Assembly (NCBI GenBank): GCA_019055375.1
Contig: JAHQIW010000155.1
Span: 124,001 to 188,000, forward strand
Direction: 5' to 3'
Length of the DNA: 64,000 bases
Source: Parelaphostrongylus tenuis
Lineage: Eukaryota > Nematoda > Chromadorea > Rhabditida > Metastrongylidae
The translations under genes and the position numbers were made by a program. Positions 1-21,256 of this stretch are shown here, piece by piece (the stretch's first letter is position 1; every line of letters starts with the position of its first letter). A model generated the notes under the pieces. That model was given only the letters and a program-made list of their open reading frames with translations, made no database searches and was not told where the DNA came from.

Positions 1-115
1 TGTAAGGGGAGACATGCATTTAATCACCTCAAACGAAATTAAAAATTGAACGCGAATACATGGCGAATTCCTTAGGGATTGATCAACGCCGAAAGCCTTT
101 GTCCTCATTTTTCAA
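1..115 (+). repeat. SINE family A, 3' tail only
   Basis: Truncated 3' half of the tRNA-derived SINE family A. It carries the family tail: an 'AATCACCTCAAACGA' block and the 'GATTGATCAACGCCGA' block just before a T-rich end. The head lies outside the window or is lost. It sits in an intron of, or upstream of, the first visible LSG1 exon. Confidence 0.6.
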
Positions 116-130
116 AATATAAGCCTTGAA

Positions 131-430
131 GCGCGTTTGGCACAGTGGTTAGAGGTGTTCTGTGACAAACATAATCGATAAGTTGATGGTCGTTAGTTCG
201 ATCCCGCTCCCAAGGTTCACCGAACCTTTCATCTCTCCCGGGCGGTGATTTGGTGTCATACTTTTATCTGGGAGTATAGCAGCACTGTTTTGATACACCG
301 GTAGGCCACCCACGAGTCATTGTAAAGGCCGGTTATGAAGTTAGTCTCTTAAATAAGGCTGAGAATTGAAGAGGAATGCACGGCACGTCCTTCAAGGATT
401 GATCAACGATGGGACATTTTCACTTTAATC
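131..430 (+). repeat. tRNA-derived SINE, family A
   Basis: Nearly full-length copy. The head reads like a tRNA with an A box (GGCACAGTGGTTAGAGGTG) and a B box (GTTCGATCCC). It is followed by the family body ('TCTGGGAG..AGCAGCACTG', 'CACGAGTCATTG') and the 'GATTGATCAACG' tail. This head-body-tail order recurs about 15 times in the window on both strands, which marks it as a dispersed SINE and not a functional tRNA gene. It lies inside an LSG1 intron. Confidence 0.75.
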
Positions 431-486
431 TTTATGCCCCTGATTAGTACAATGCTTTTATTTTGTCCTTACTAAATATTTTTCAG

Positions 487-1279
487 AGAAACACCAATTG
501 TAATCCCATCCCGAGTTGATTACACAAACAACATCGAGTTACAACGACAGTTTGAACATAAGCTGAAAATTCCAAGAAGACCTCCCAGAGACTCCTGGAA
601 TACGGCAGAGGAGTTGACGAAACTTGAAAATGAAGTATTTCTAAAGTGGCGTTCAGATCTTTCTGAACTTCAAGAGGTACAGTGTGCATTTAAGAAGCTT
701 GCTGGACATCACTTAACGGCTCTGCATCGTGTAGCAGAGAGCAGTAAACAAGTGGAACTTTCAGCATGATGGTCTAACTCTAACTCCTTTTGAAAAAAAT
801 CCGGATATGTGGAGGGAACTGTGGCGTGTGGTCGAGCGCAGTGATGTCGTCGTGCAGGCAGGTCTTGTTTTTATTTTCATTCGCTTTCAAAAATGGTATT
901 GAGGTGATTCTTTACTTAGAAGTCGAGCTTGTCCGTGAAGGACAAACTAATTTGATTTTTTATGTCTGTTTACTGTGGTAATCATTGTCGATCTGCAGCC
1001 TCTACTAGGCTCAATAATTTCATGAATGACCTTAGAACTAGTATTGGAACGTATGTTCTCTCTCCTACTCCTTGCCTTAACCTTACTTAAGAATCCAACT
1101 TAGTACATATACTTGTACATATGTGTAAGTATAGATGTGTATAAATGCGTACATGTGTACGTATGTATATACACATATATGCATTTATATATGTACATGT
1201 AAATACATATGAGTACATATATAGTGTGCACATACATGTGCACGTGATATACCTGTAGGTACATATATATGTACGTGCG

Positions 1280-1323
<44 letters not shown>

Positions 1324-4300
1324 AACGTACGGTACTTGATTACGTGAAAGTCGCGAATTTGCGTTCAACTTGATTGTTTCCAAATTCAATGGGACCAATT
1401 GTGTTATTGAAGACAAACTTTTTCCCATTTTGGATTAGGTAGCACTGAATGTGATCTGTTTCAACTACTCTTCTCGTGTTGTTTCGGATGTTGCTTGAGA
1501 ATTTTGTCTTTTTTTTTTAATGCGTTGATTGCTGGTTCACTCGAATCTCTGCGAAGCTTTGAGGTACTTGGGTTTGAGCGCTCCTTTTTTAATTACAAGG
1601 ATCTTTGAGAATAGGGATGGAACTTGCGCTTTTCTCTTTCATAAGCAAAACTCTTCCATCGACTTTTACTTCGCAGATATTAGAGTTATCAGTTTCGTGG
1701 GAAGAGTCGTGGCAAAACAGGCATTGGTTGTGCAATTGTTTAAGCACACTACCCGCTAAGAGTGAAATGCGGGTTCAAGTTCTGCCTTACGTCGAAGTTC
1801 AGCACATCACTCAAAATCATTTGGTGTATATGCAGCATTAAACCACCTCTAAAGAGCGGTTAGATAAGAATTCCTGTCGATCACGTACTGATAAATGCAT
1901 TGATGAAATAAAAGGTAGCTTGATCCATGGCACATTTATAAGTATAGTATATATGCTTATATACGCATATACGTATATATGCGTATGTATGTACATATAT
2001 GTATATATGTATATAAATTGCATAATTATTTAATAAGAATGTGTTAAGGGTACCAACATTCTATCGTATTTCCTAGTAATTTTCGTGGTCTTACGAACCT
2101 AAACTTGCTGACAGTCGTTATAAATATTGGGTACTCTTCCGTTATCTGAACACCATTTTGAACGTTTGTAAAAAAACGACGTATTTCATGGTCTCTTTCA
2201 ATGTTCGAATAATTGTTCGATAGCACAAATCAAAAAAATTTGAATGGTATATTTAATCTCAAAAAAGGCCTTGTTATTGCGCTAAAAGAGCAAAAATGAT
2301 AATTTGTTCCTCATTTGAAGCTCTCTCGATAACCAGAGCCTCACTCCCCTTTTTCAATAAGCATTTTAAGAAGCAAACGGTAGATCAAGTTTCATGGGTC
2401 CAGTAGTGTTTTTGGTTTAGTGCTTTAAGAGAATCAAAAGAAAATTGGATTTCGCACTCGATGCTTTTTTTCAGTTTTGCGATGCCGTTTCTTTTTTTAG
2501 CTGTTGCAGCGTTATACGAGGTCGATAATCAAAAGCAAACAAATTATTGGAATTCTTAAAATCTAATCTATCGATTAATTACTAAAACTCTAGAGGAATA
2601 GCTTTGGTCAGCGAGAAAAAAAATTCATTTTTGCTCTTTCAGCGCAGTAGCGAGGCCTTTTTGAAGATGGAACACGCTGTTCAAATTTTTCGATCTAAGC
2701 TATCTGATGATTATTTAATCGTCAAAAATAAGTGGAAAATAGGCTTTTTCTGAAGGGTCAAAATGACGCTGAGATAGCGGAAAAGTACCAAGTAATGCTT
2801 GATTTGTCCCCTTCAATCTCATTCTACTTAAACGTTGGCAAATCAAGTGTGTAAATCACTAAAGCAGTAGCGCTCTGCTTTGATCCAGAGACGATCGTAA
2901 TCTGTTGTAAAGAGATACATTCTTAGAGTGCCAAGTGTTGGAAAAAAATTAATCCTGGCTTACTTCCACCATATAAAGGACAATACGGGCGTACATGATC
3001 ATGAAGAGCACTTAGAAAGGCCATCGTGACATTCCAGTGCTTATTTCCTTTCTTACGGTCTTTTCGACACATTGAACTCTTTTCCAATTTTTCTTAATTA
3101 CCCCATAACCTATCCAACGCATATGTTGTGGTGAGCGTTGACCGGTGAAAGCAATATTCTGCTTTGGGAATGCACGAAAATCTTTGCAATGTCAAAATTT
3201 ATTGACGATAATTTGACCACAAATTGGTTAACATGGACATAGCATGTTTGGAAGCAATTCTATGTTTAGGCAACAATGTATTTGCATGAAAAATCATGGT
3301 AACATGTACTAAATGACAGCACACGTACCATTCACAACTTAGGAATGCTAAAGTCTGTTCTGCAATTTTATTTTGTTCACTACCCCTAATGTCCTCTAGT
3401 TGTAGAAAACATAGTGTTCATGTGAGATACTCTCTAGTTATGGAAAAAGTAACGTGCACGTGAAAGAAGCGGCCGTCAGAAAGGCTGAAAATTATGTGTT
3501 AAATGACACGTGAGTGGTTCCAGTACCGCATAAAGTTCCATTTAGTTAGGCCGAGAGCTTTAGCTATGACATAATTCAATGTAATCAAGTGTAAGAGCTA
3601 GCAGTACCCCTTTACTACTTGTGGTTTACAGATTTCTATTTGGAAAGTTCGGCAATCGTGCTTTGAAGTGTTATCAAAATGATGTGTCATTTTGACCCAT
3701 TAAAATGTTAGGCGATGTTTCAGATTGTTGACGCACGAAATCCACTTCTTTTCCGAAGCAAAGATCTCGACCGATTTGTGAAAGAAGTTGATCCCGCGAA
3801 GAAACTACTTTTGCTGGTTAACAAAGCCGATCTTTTGGAAGAGTATCATCTGTCCGAATGGGCAAATTATTTTATGGAGAATCAAATTGACGCAGTTTTT
3901 TGGTAAGGTTATTCCCCCGTGTTTTAGTCGTTTCAAATGGTGCGTGTTGTTTAGGTCGGCCTTGGAGGAGTCTCCCGTTGTATCGGAGGAATGCGAACAG
4001 GAATCTCCCATTATATCGGAGAAATGCACGCTGTCTCATCCTACGGATGCTACATCTGCAAACGGATATGCATATTTTCGTACAAGTGATGACCTCATCA
4101 AGTATCTGAAAAAAATTGGACATGTCTCTGATGTTCCTGGTTCAAAACCAGTCGTTGTGGGTATGGTTGGCTATCCCAACGTCGGCAAAAGCTCGACGAT
4201 TAATAAGTTGGCCGGTGTTAAAAAGGTCTCTGTATCGGCTGTCCCTGGAAAGACACGTCACTTTCAAACGATATACATTGACAGTCAAGTTAGTTGTCTT

Positions 4301-5162
4301 CAGAAGAAACTTGTTATTTGACTGAATATCGTTTGAAACTGAGAACAAAACATTTTTCAGCTGTGCTTATGTGATAGTCCAGGTCTTGTGATGCCTTCAT
4401 TTACTTTCGGCAGAAACGAGATGTTTTTGAATGGTTAGTCTTGTTGCAGTTTGTAAATTATATTATGCTATGTTGTACTAGTATTGCAAGTAGGGTGGAT
4501 ACTTCGTAGGATAGACGTTGATTCATGTAGACCATGTTTTTACTATCATAATATTCTTATGCCGTTAAGAAGTAAAACCATTTTCAGGTATTCTTCCTCC
4601 GGATCAGATGCGAGAACATTTTGGACCAGTTGCTTTATTATTGTCACGTGTCCCGATATCGTTTTTCGAGCGCATGTATTCAATTATGTTACCGGATGGT
4701 TCGAAGTCATCTGCTTTGAATCTGTTGACATCCATAGCCTTCATTCGTGGATTCATGTCAGCCTCAGGAATTCCTGATTGCTCGCGTGCAGCTCGAATGG
4801 TAATTAAAGACGTAGTTGCTGGTCGAATCAAATGGGTTGCCCCTCCGCCCGGCATCGACCATGAAGTTTTTAACAGTCACCTCTATTCAGGTGATTCAGA
4901 TAGACCTGAATCTGGTCGTGTTCAGCTCGGACAGCTTGAGAAGCGTGGTTTACTTGAGAGTGATGTTTTGAGTAGCAAGAAAATTGACTCCATGTTCTTC
5001 AATACCAATAATAACCGTGTTCACAATCGCACCTTTAACGATACTACTTTTGTCCCCGTCTCCACTTCTGTCGTTTCTGCTACTCTAGAAAAGGGAAGCA
5101 AACATCACTACAACAAGAACAAGAAAGAAAAACTCCGAAGATTATACCCATCGATTTATTGA
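487..5162 (+). CDS. LSG1: Large subunit GTPase 1 homologue (LSG1), 3' part
   Basis: Cytoplasmic circularly permuted GTPase that, in its family, releases the NMD3 export adaptor from pre-60S ribosomal subunits. Exons seen: 487-676, 765-857, 3724-3902, 3955-4288, 4361-4433, 4588-5162 (stop TGA); all phases agree. Motifs appear in permuted order: G4 NKAD in exon 3, a G5-like FWSA across the exon 3/4 junction, G1 GYPNVGKSS in exon 4, G3 DSPG in exon 5. The upstream RRP and WRELWRVVERSDVVVQ segments are typical of LSG1. A lysine-rich tail ends the protein. The N-terminal exons lie upstream of position 1. The 858-3723 intron begins with GC instead of GT. AATAAA at 5169-5174 follows the stop. It is the first gene of an apparent operon with rpl-27. 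Confidence 0.93.
1280..1321. repeat. (TA)n microsatellite
   Basis: About 20 uninterrupted TA units inside the LSG1 intron. They are flanked by about 200 bp of degenerate TATACATA-type sequence that makes a spurious tyrosine/isoleucine-rich open frame on the minus strand. Confidence 0.9.
1690..1875 (+). repeat. tRNA-derived SINE, family B
   Basis: Family B copy with a degenerate head ('GTGCAATTGTTTAAGCAC') and a conserved B box (GTGAAATGCGGGTTCAAGT). The family body follows ('AGCACATCACT..ATTTGGTGTATAT') and ends in the 'AAGAGCGGTTAGATAAG' block seen in the other copies. Confidence 0.6.
2226..2695. mobile_element. MITE-like element with long terminal inverted repeats
   Basis: The left end (about 2228-2300) and right end (about 2620-2695) are imperfect inverted complements. 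Both contain AAAAATTTGAA, AAAAAGGCCT and GCGCT.AAAGAGCAAAAATGA in opposite orientation. The interior has no reading frame. This is a non-autonomous element; the superfamily is unknown. Confidence 0.55.
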
Positions 5163-5282
5163 TTTGTAAATAAAGATTTTAGCTCTTCTACTTGGCTGAA
5201 AATACTTAGTATATCTGTCCATATCTTCTTTCTTTTTTATTTATGTGTGTAAGATAGTTTAAACTTCTTTCACAGGATCATT
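5163..5282 (+). promoter_or_regulatory. Operon spacer with U-rich element and trans-splice acceptor
   Basis: The 120 bp between the LSG1 stop and the rpl-27 start hold AATAAA (5169-5174), a pyrimidine/T-rich stretch (about 5224-5240) and TTTCACAG ending at 5275, 7 nt before the ATG. In Caenorhabditis this arrangement (3' end signal, Ur element, acceptor about 100 nt downstream) marks SL2-type trans-splicing inside operons. Trans-splicing here is inference. Confidence 0.6.
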
Positions 5283-5807
5283 ATGGGTAAGATAATGAAA
5301 CCAGGCAAGGTTGTCCTTGTCCTTCGTGGCAAATACGCCGGAAGGAAAGCTCTTGTTGTCAAAGCTCATGATGAGGGAGGTGCTGATAGGTCCTACCCTC
5401 ATGCCATCATCGCCGGTATTGATAAGTACCCATTGAAGGTATATAAATTTCTCCTCATGTTTTTCAAGCTGAGCTAAAATATTTGTTCAGGTCACGAAAT
5501 CCATGGGAAAAAAGAAACAAGAAAAACGAAACAAGTTGAGGCCTTTTGTGAAGGTCGTCTCTTACAGTCATCTTCTTCCAACTAGGTATTCTGTTGATGT
5601 TGCTTTCGATAAGGCGAATATCAATAAGGTAATAATGAGACCAATTATTTGTCGTTGAATAAAAAGCGAACTATCCTTTAAATGTTGTAGGAGTCACTGA
5701 AGATTCCCAAAAAGAAGCGGTGTGCCCTCGCAGAGATCAAGTCCAAGTTTGAGGAGCGATATAAAACCGGCAAAAACAAGTGGTTTTTCACAAAGTTGCG
5801 CTTCTGA
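5283..5807 (+). CDS. rpl-27: 60S ribosomal protein L27 (eL27)
   Basis: Complete 136-residue protein in three exons: 5283-5438, 5491-5628, 5691-5807. The N-terminus carries the KOW-type segment ([20 protein letters not shown]), then a basic KKKQEKRNK block. The C-terminus is the family signature ending KWFFTKLRF. Length matches the usual 136 aa of animal eL27. All junctions are GT-AG and phase 0. The start is the first ATG after a trans-splice-like acceptor. It follows LSG1 by 120 bp on the same strand; I recall the C. elegans homologues also being adjacent, to be verified. It is a structural component of the cytosolic large ribosomal subunit. Confidence 0.97.
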
Positions 5808-7460
5808 TTGTTTGCCTTTCTAGTTGTTATAAATTTGTTTTGATGCATTTCTGTTTGAATCTTGACATTGATAATTCTTGATGTTTATGTCTACAGGACT
5901 TCTTGCACTTCTATACTATTCAGTTTATGTAGCAAAAAAGGGGGGAGACAAAAGAAGTATGACCTGGGAAGGTAACTGGGATCACATGTGTTCTCTTCCA
6001 CATGGTGTACTGTTATATTGTCCTCATCCCTAGTATACGTCTTATCCTTTACAAAGGTCGATAAGACTGCTACCATCTGATGGCCTCTATATTACGACAG
6101 TAATTCATAGAAAAATAAAATATCGTACACTGCAGATCGTCTTCATAGCCGTCGGCTTTGAATAAGATTGCAACGTGAACTCATTTTCAAAATGGTAGAC
6201 TATGCTAAAATAATAGCAAATGAGATAGCATGAAGTCCTCATAGCGAGATATATCCAGAGAGCCTCTTTCGAGGTTGGACATGAAAACTCGTCAGAGTCA
6301 TGCTAACGTGCGGTATATTTGACCATATTTTTTATCTGTTTGTTTCTATCGATCACTGTTTGGATAGTTCGCTCTTGCTAATAGTGTATTAGGCGTGCAA
6401 TTTGAGCCAACCTGTCAGACACATAATTTCCAAGTGTGCACTGATATTCAAGTCTGTGACTAATAAGAACATTATCTTGCACTTCGTAGTGTTGGACGGG
6501 GAAGTCATAAATCTAATATATAAAAAGAGTCAAGTCCAACCCGGAAGCTCTAAAAGAATCGCTTGTGTGATAATTCTTGTGAGATCGTGAGAATGAATTA
6601 TTTTTGAAAATCGTAGAAAATAGTCGTGGTACCATTACTACGGTACGCGAACCATGTCCTTAGACCTTCTCTTCCGTAGATTCAGAAAAAAGTAATTATA
6701 TGTGTTATATGACAATACTGAAACGTACAAGAATGCGCAAATAGCGCGGTACTAGTGATGTCATTCAATCCGCGCAAGATCTTGGTTCGATTACACCTTT
6801 GGCCGACCAGACTCTCATTCATCCGAGATCGAAAAATTGGAATCAGACTTTCCTCAAAAGCTCCCTTCAATTCACAATGCCTAGGAACTCCTTCACATGG
6901 GTGTCCTAGAATTTTCTCGGCATTCCGATAAGGAAAGATCGGCTCGACAGGTTTGCAGTGATACCCATATCCGTTCGCGAATGACGGATGCAAGGAAACG
7001 AATCAAATGAGAGAAGTGCTCGAATCTACAAATGTGGTAAGAGGATTTGCATAGAATGAAGAGAAAAGCTTCGCCTCCCGTAACTCAGTATCCTTTTTTC
7101 TGACTATAAAGTACGTTCAGATACAAAACGTTATGAAATTCGTTATTATTTTTATGAAACAACCAGTTCTATGGTTTGAAACTAGATTTCAATGTTCTTA
7201 ACTATCAAATGTCGTGGTCTTTATGTACAACACTCCTATCTCTTTTTCAGTGAACCATAAATAATGTTTATGTAGTTTTAATAGGAGGTTAGCGAAATCT
7301 TATCCTTTGTTATCGTTGTTATTTACTTTAAACGTGACAGAAGCTTTGATTTTGCCGCAGATCACATTACGTCTCTTGGTCGGTGCAATACGACTTAGAT
7401 ATGAATTTGAAGTAACTTTTCAGTATCCAAGGATGCTAGGTGATAAGCAAAAGTTTGAGG
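5808..7460. other. Intergenic, no gene recognised
   Basis: Stretch after rpl-27. The short open frames have no recognisable domain, codon pattern or splice context. A B-box-like GGTTCGATTAC at about 6783 hints at an old tRNA-derived fragment, too degenerate to classify. Confidence 0.4.
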
Positions 7461-7465
7461 CTCCA

Positions 7466-7610
7466 GCGGGAATCAAACCAGAGGCCTACCTACGCCGGGG
7501 GCGCGGGCTACCACTACACCACAAAGCCCATCTCTCTGATACCACTTTTTTCTCGATAGAAGACAAAGTGGTTGTCAGCAATCTACCGTCACCAGGGTTG
7601 GTGGGGTAAG
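7466..7610 (-). repeat. tRNA-like SINE head (minus)
   Basis: On the minus strand an A box (TGTGGTGTAGTGGTAGCCC) is followed about 35 nt later by a B box (GGTTTGATTCCC) and a GCTGGAGCC end. It lacks a clean acceptor stem and is followed by repeat-like sequence, so I call it a tRNA-derived SINE head. A diverged tRNA pseudogene is the alternative. Confidence 0.45.
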
Positions 7611-7734
7611 CCGATATTAGCATTAAATCCACTTAGGCTGACAGCCCTTGAAAATGTTTAATCACGTAAGAAATCGATTTACAATTACACCATCATCGAC
7701 CTCCTAGAAGAACATTAAAACAAAGAATTCTTGT

Positions 7735-7960
7735 ACATTGATAAAAGGTTGGAGCCTCCAGCGTAGGTCAATTTCTGAAAGATACGTCATCCATTCGTCT
7801 TCAATTTTTGGCTTTGTTTGAGGAATCCAAGGACACCAGTCTGGTACCAATCTACCGATCCCGGTTGGATGGACGGCTTGGTGAACGGTGAGCGCGAAAC
7901 AGAACCGTTGATCTTGTGTGCGACACAGAGCACCTTTGATCACTGCGCCACATACGCTCG
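7735..7960 (-). repeat. SINE family A, internally deleted
   Basis: Minus-strand copy. The head (A box rc CACTGCGCCACAT, B box rc GAACCGTTGATCT) and the 'CGATCCCGG..GGTACCAGACTGG' body are present, but the central region between body and tail is missing. Confidence 0.65.
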
Positions 7961-8102
7961 TTCACGTGGATTATAACTCTCAAAGAAATGCCACCCTTTA
8001 GAGGAAAAATAGCTGCGAGACGAAATAGTAGATCATATGAGTATCCAACATATCACAAATACTAACTGAAATCATACTTCCTATAATCTCAAGATCACAA
8101 CA

Positions 8103-8260
8103 GGCGTCGGTTGGTTAGCACGCGCGCCCAAAAAGGGTGAAATGCGGGTTCGAGTCCCACTTAACGTCAACGTTTTGCACATTAGTCAACATCACTGGGT
8201 ATATTTGTAACATCACACTCCCGCTAAAGCGATTAAATGGACAGAATTCTCGTCGAAATC
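8103..8260 (+). repeat. tRNA-derived SINE, family B
   Basis: The head GGCGTCGGTTGGTTAGCAC (A box) and GCGGGTTCGAGTCCCAC (B box) is followed by the family B body ('TTTTGCACATTAG', 'GGGTATATTTGTAACATCA', 'CTAAAGCGATTAAAT'). Confidence 0.7.
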
Positions 8261-8439
8261 TTTTTTTTTTCGTTGAATAAGCCAGTAGAACGAGGTTGCT
8301 GATGGCAATTTCTAATGGACTAAGATTTCGACGCGTTGCGCCTTCTCAGAGCCGATGATTCGAGTCGATCGTCCACTGTCGTTTCAGCTTCCATTGAAAA
8401 TTTCATGCTATAGGCTTAGTTAATGAAGAAGATATGTGG

Positions 8440-8600
8440 AGTGCTGTGCAAAAACGTTTGCGTCAGCCGGGATTCGAACCTAGATCTCACTCTTTCCGGG
8501 AGCGTATGCTAACCGTTGCACTACCGACAGCATCCCACATATTGGGTATACTATAAGATCGTACCACTGCAAGTGGCAGTCAAAATATAAAGATTTTAGA
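8440..8600 (-). repeat. tRNA-derived SINE, family B (minus)
   Basis: Minus-strand head: A box GTAGTGCAACGGTTAGCAT, B box AGGTTCGAATCCCGGC, ending in GACGC next to 'AACGTTTTTGCACA'. It is followed immediately on the other side by plus-strand family B body sequence, so the copy is composite. Confidence 0.65.
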
Positions 8601-8654
8601 CTGATTAATGAAGAAGATATTCAGTCAACAAGAACTTCAGAAGTCAGCGAAACT

Positions 8655-8870
8655 GGTTTCAATGCCGAAGTGTGCTTGCCAGGCCAAACCGTTAATTGAT
8701 TGCTGACAGAGCGATGCTTGAATTGCAGAAAGAGTGATGACAGAAGTGGAACCTCAGTAGCGCCATTGGTCAGTACGCGCCTCCAAGAAGGGATGAAACG
8801 GGTTCGATTCCCGTCTGAAGTTCTCAGATTTGAGGATTATCGGGTATATGGAGGAAATATGGATTGGTTA
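8655..8870 (+). repeat. tRNA-derived SINE, family B with upstream module
   Basis: The head has A box AGCGCCATTGGTCAGTACG and B box CGGGTTCGATTCCCGTC. The preceding 100 bp ('GGCCAAACCGTTAATTG..TGACAGA') matches the module found upstream of the copies at 17.1 kb and 42.2 kb. The full family B unit is therefore longer than the tRNA head alone. Confidence 0.6.
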
Positions 8871-9428
8871 TGCCGTGGCTAAAGGACAGGCAATTCACAA
8901 CGTTTTACTCGCAGAATTGCGCGACCGGTGGAGTTTCGCACGCCGTGGCGATGCCGTTGCTGTATGCGCCGGGCTGGTGGTCCCGTGGTGAGGAGGGATA
9001 CGGTCGCTGCGGCTGCACGCAGAGAACGGCGGGGAGCGTGCGGTCGCGTCGCGGCCGCCGTGGTCCGGTCGTCTGCGGATCACCTTTTGCCGGACAAGAG
9101 CGCGCGCCGTTTCTGTGTCTCGTCTCGTCGTCGAGCCCCACGCTCACCATACACCAGCCCGTCCACCACCACCACCGCCACCACCACCACATTCTGCTAC
9201 CGATTGTTGTTGCGGGTGATGTCCGTGACCTGATGTTATTGATCAGTTCGTCGTGATCTCCCACTGAGAAGAAGAAGAAGTCGAACGGCAGAAGCAGCAG
9301 GAGCAGCAACAGCAGGAGTGTAAGAGTGTCGAGCGCCGCCGCCGCCGCGCAGACTGACGACGACGACGACCGGAGAGGAGCGGTCGTGAGTCGGAGCAGC
9401 GGAGGAGGATTCTGGAGCGCGTCTCACG
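8871..9428 (+). promoter_or_regulatory. GC-rich egl-30 upstream/5' UTR region
   Basis: About 560 bp of GC-rich DNA with CG-dense, CCACCA and CGACGA low-complexity runs just before the egl-30 start codon, unlike the AT-rich surroundings. Overlapping open frames on both strands look like composition artefacts (His, Arg and Ser runs). It probably holds the promoter and 5' UTR. No TATA box was seen. Confidence 0.4.
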
Positions 9429-19887
<10,459 letters not shown>

Positions 19888-20680
19888 CGCGTCGTCGTCA
19901 AGTCGTCGTGTCACCGGGTGCTTGTCTTTCGTTGGTTCGTTGTTCGTGTGTCGACGTAAGAGTCGACTAGACTGCCCGTGTGAGCCGCCGCCGTTGAATC
20001 GCCTAGGAATTGTTGCTTGCTCGGCTGCCAAGCGTCGTCGTGTCGTTGTCCTCGCTCATCTCACCCCCCATATACCACAATTCATTATCTTCTATATACT
20101 ACTCTGCATAGTGTTTGCTGGGCAGCGCCCATCTGGGGGTCTTCATGGTCCCATAAGCCAAGCCAACTGTCCTACCCTCCGCAGCTTTTGTATGCCGTCG
20201 AAAGGGCTCTCGGAGACCTTGCACTGTAAGTGCCAAGTGCTGTGGATGGGGCGCTGCGCAGCATATGCTCTACCCCTCCCTTCAGATACTGTCTCTTCTT
20301 TCGCACTCTTTCCGCTGATCGCTCTCTTCGCTGTATCAGTTCCGAGCGTCCTGCCCTCAAGGCACACACCTTCATAGCACTCCCCTGCATGGGTATCGGT
20401 AACTCTTATTGTATATACCGACGTATCCCTAGTCACGATTATCTGCTTCTTCTACCAGAACTAATCCTAACGAGCAACCGATTCTTGACTCACTCCAGTC
20501 AACCCAAACTATATAAATTTTTCTACGCAGTACACCATTTATATGTTGTATCAAATATTTTCGATAGTTTTCAATTCATATTTATTAATTTTGAACTCAT
20601 TTTGTGTAAATGTTCTGTGGTTATGGTTATTTCATTGAACTTTGTTTGTTTTACAGATGAATAAATGAGCCAAAATTTTC
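19888..20680 (+). other. egl-30 3' UTR and downstream
   Basis: Sequence after the egl-30 stop. It starts with CG-rich GTCGTCG runs and contains a GC-rich patch to about 20360. AATAAA occurs at about 20663, a candidate poly(A) signal. No coding gene seen. Confidence 0.4.
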
Positions 20681-20850
20681 TATATGTGCACTTTATTGAT
20701 TTCTTTACCGAAATTCCACTATTGTTCAAATCTTTTTGCTGGTCTAGTAAGATTTGATTAAAAATAAAGCGTATATCATATAGCAAGCTTAACTGCTAGT
20801 GTTCATCCAAAGGTGGAACGTTCTGTGCGCTTCACTTGGTTAGCAGGATG

Positions 20851-21256
20851 TATTGGGCTGGCGAGAAATTCTCCGGACTGTTTAGTTTTTGTTGATTATT
20901 TCTCAAGCATTTAAGTTTTTGCTTGTACTATCATTCAAAGCATCTTGCGGTTATTTTGATATGTGACATTTATACATTTGTTTTGAGATGGAACTGTCCC
21001 CAAGAGCAAAAGCGACTGTTTATGCTACACGAGTATCGTTGCGTGCCAAAGCAGCACTTGAAGCTAAGCGATACTCGTCTAGCATCAACAGTCGTTTTTC
21101 CTCTCGGAATAGTTTGCATCTCAAAACAATTATATGTGTTATGTATCGAAATAACCACAAGAAGCTACTTCAAACGATAGTCAAAACAAAAACTTGGATA
21201 CATGAGAAATAATCGAAAAGACGAAAAAGTTCGGATAATTTCTTGTCAACCCAATA
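20851..21256. mobile_element. Fold-back element of two inverted mariner 5' ends
   Basis: A 406 bp palindrome with its centre near 21055. Both ends start TATTGGG(C/T)TG.C.AGAAATT.TCCG and run inward through matching 5' UTR sequence to an ATGGAACTGTCCCC..GCAAAAGCGACTGTTTATGC start-like segment. The right arm is the inverse of the left. The same segment, in the same order, occurs in the mariner at 23.0 kb, so both arms come from the 5' end of one mariner family. TA dinucleotides flank both ends. Confidence 0.7.

Larger units (their letters stand above)
858..3723 (+). other. LSG1 2.9 kb intron (GC-AG) with repeats
   Basis: Intron between VVQ and IVDARN. The donor reads CAG/GCAGGT and the acceptor TTTCAG. 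It contains TATA/CATA-rich low-complexity DNA (about 1090-1330 and 1930-2020), one SINE B copy (1690-1875) and a palindromic MITE-like element (2226-2695). I see no coding exon inside it. Confidence 0.75.

Noticed and set aside
1087..1428. 113-codon minus-strand frame rich in Tyr, Ile and Thr
   Set aside because: A translation of TATA/CATA microsatellite DNA inside the LSG1 intron.
6682..6993. 103-codon minus-strand frame in the rpl-27/egl-30 spacer
   Set aside because: No known motif or splice context; a faint tRNA-like B box suggests repeat-derived sequence.
8103..8175. Possible tRNA gene with good A and B boxes
   Set aside because: No complementary acceptor stem, and the same head recurs in about a dozen SINE B copies with a shared non-tRNA body.
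8905..9309. Overlapping long frames on both strands (His-, Trp- and Arg-rich) before egl-30
   Set aside because: They follow CCACCA and CGACGA low-complexity DNA, exist on both strands at once and match no domain; composition artefacts of the 5' region.
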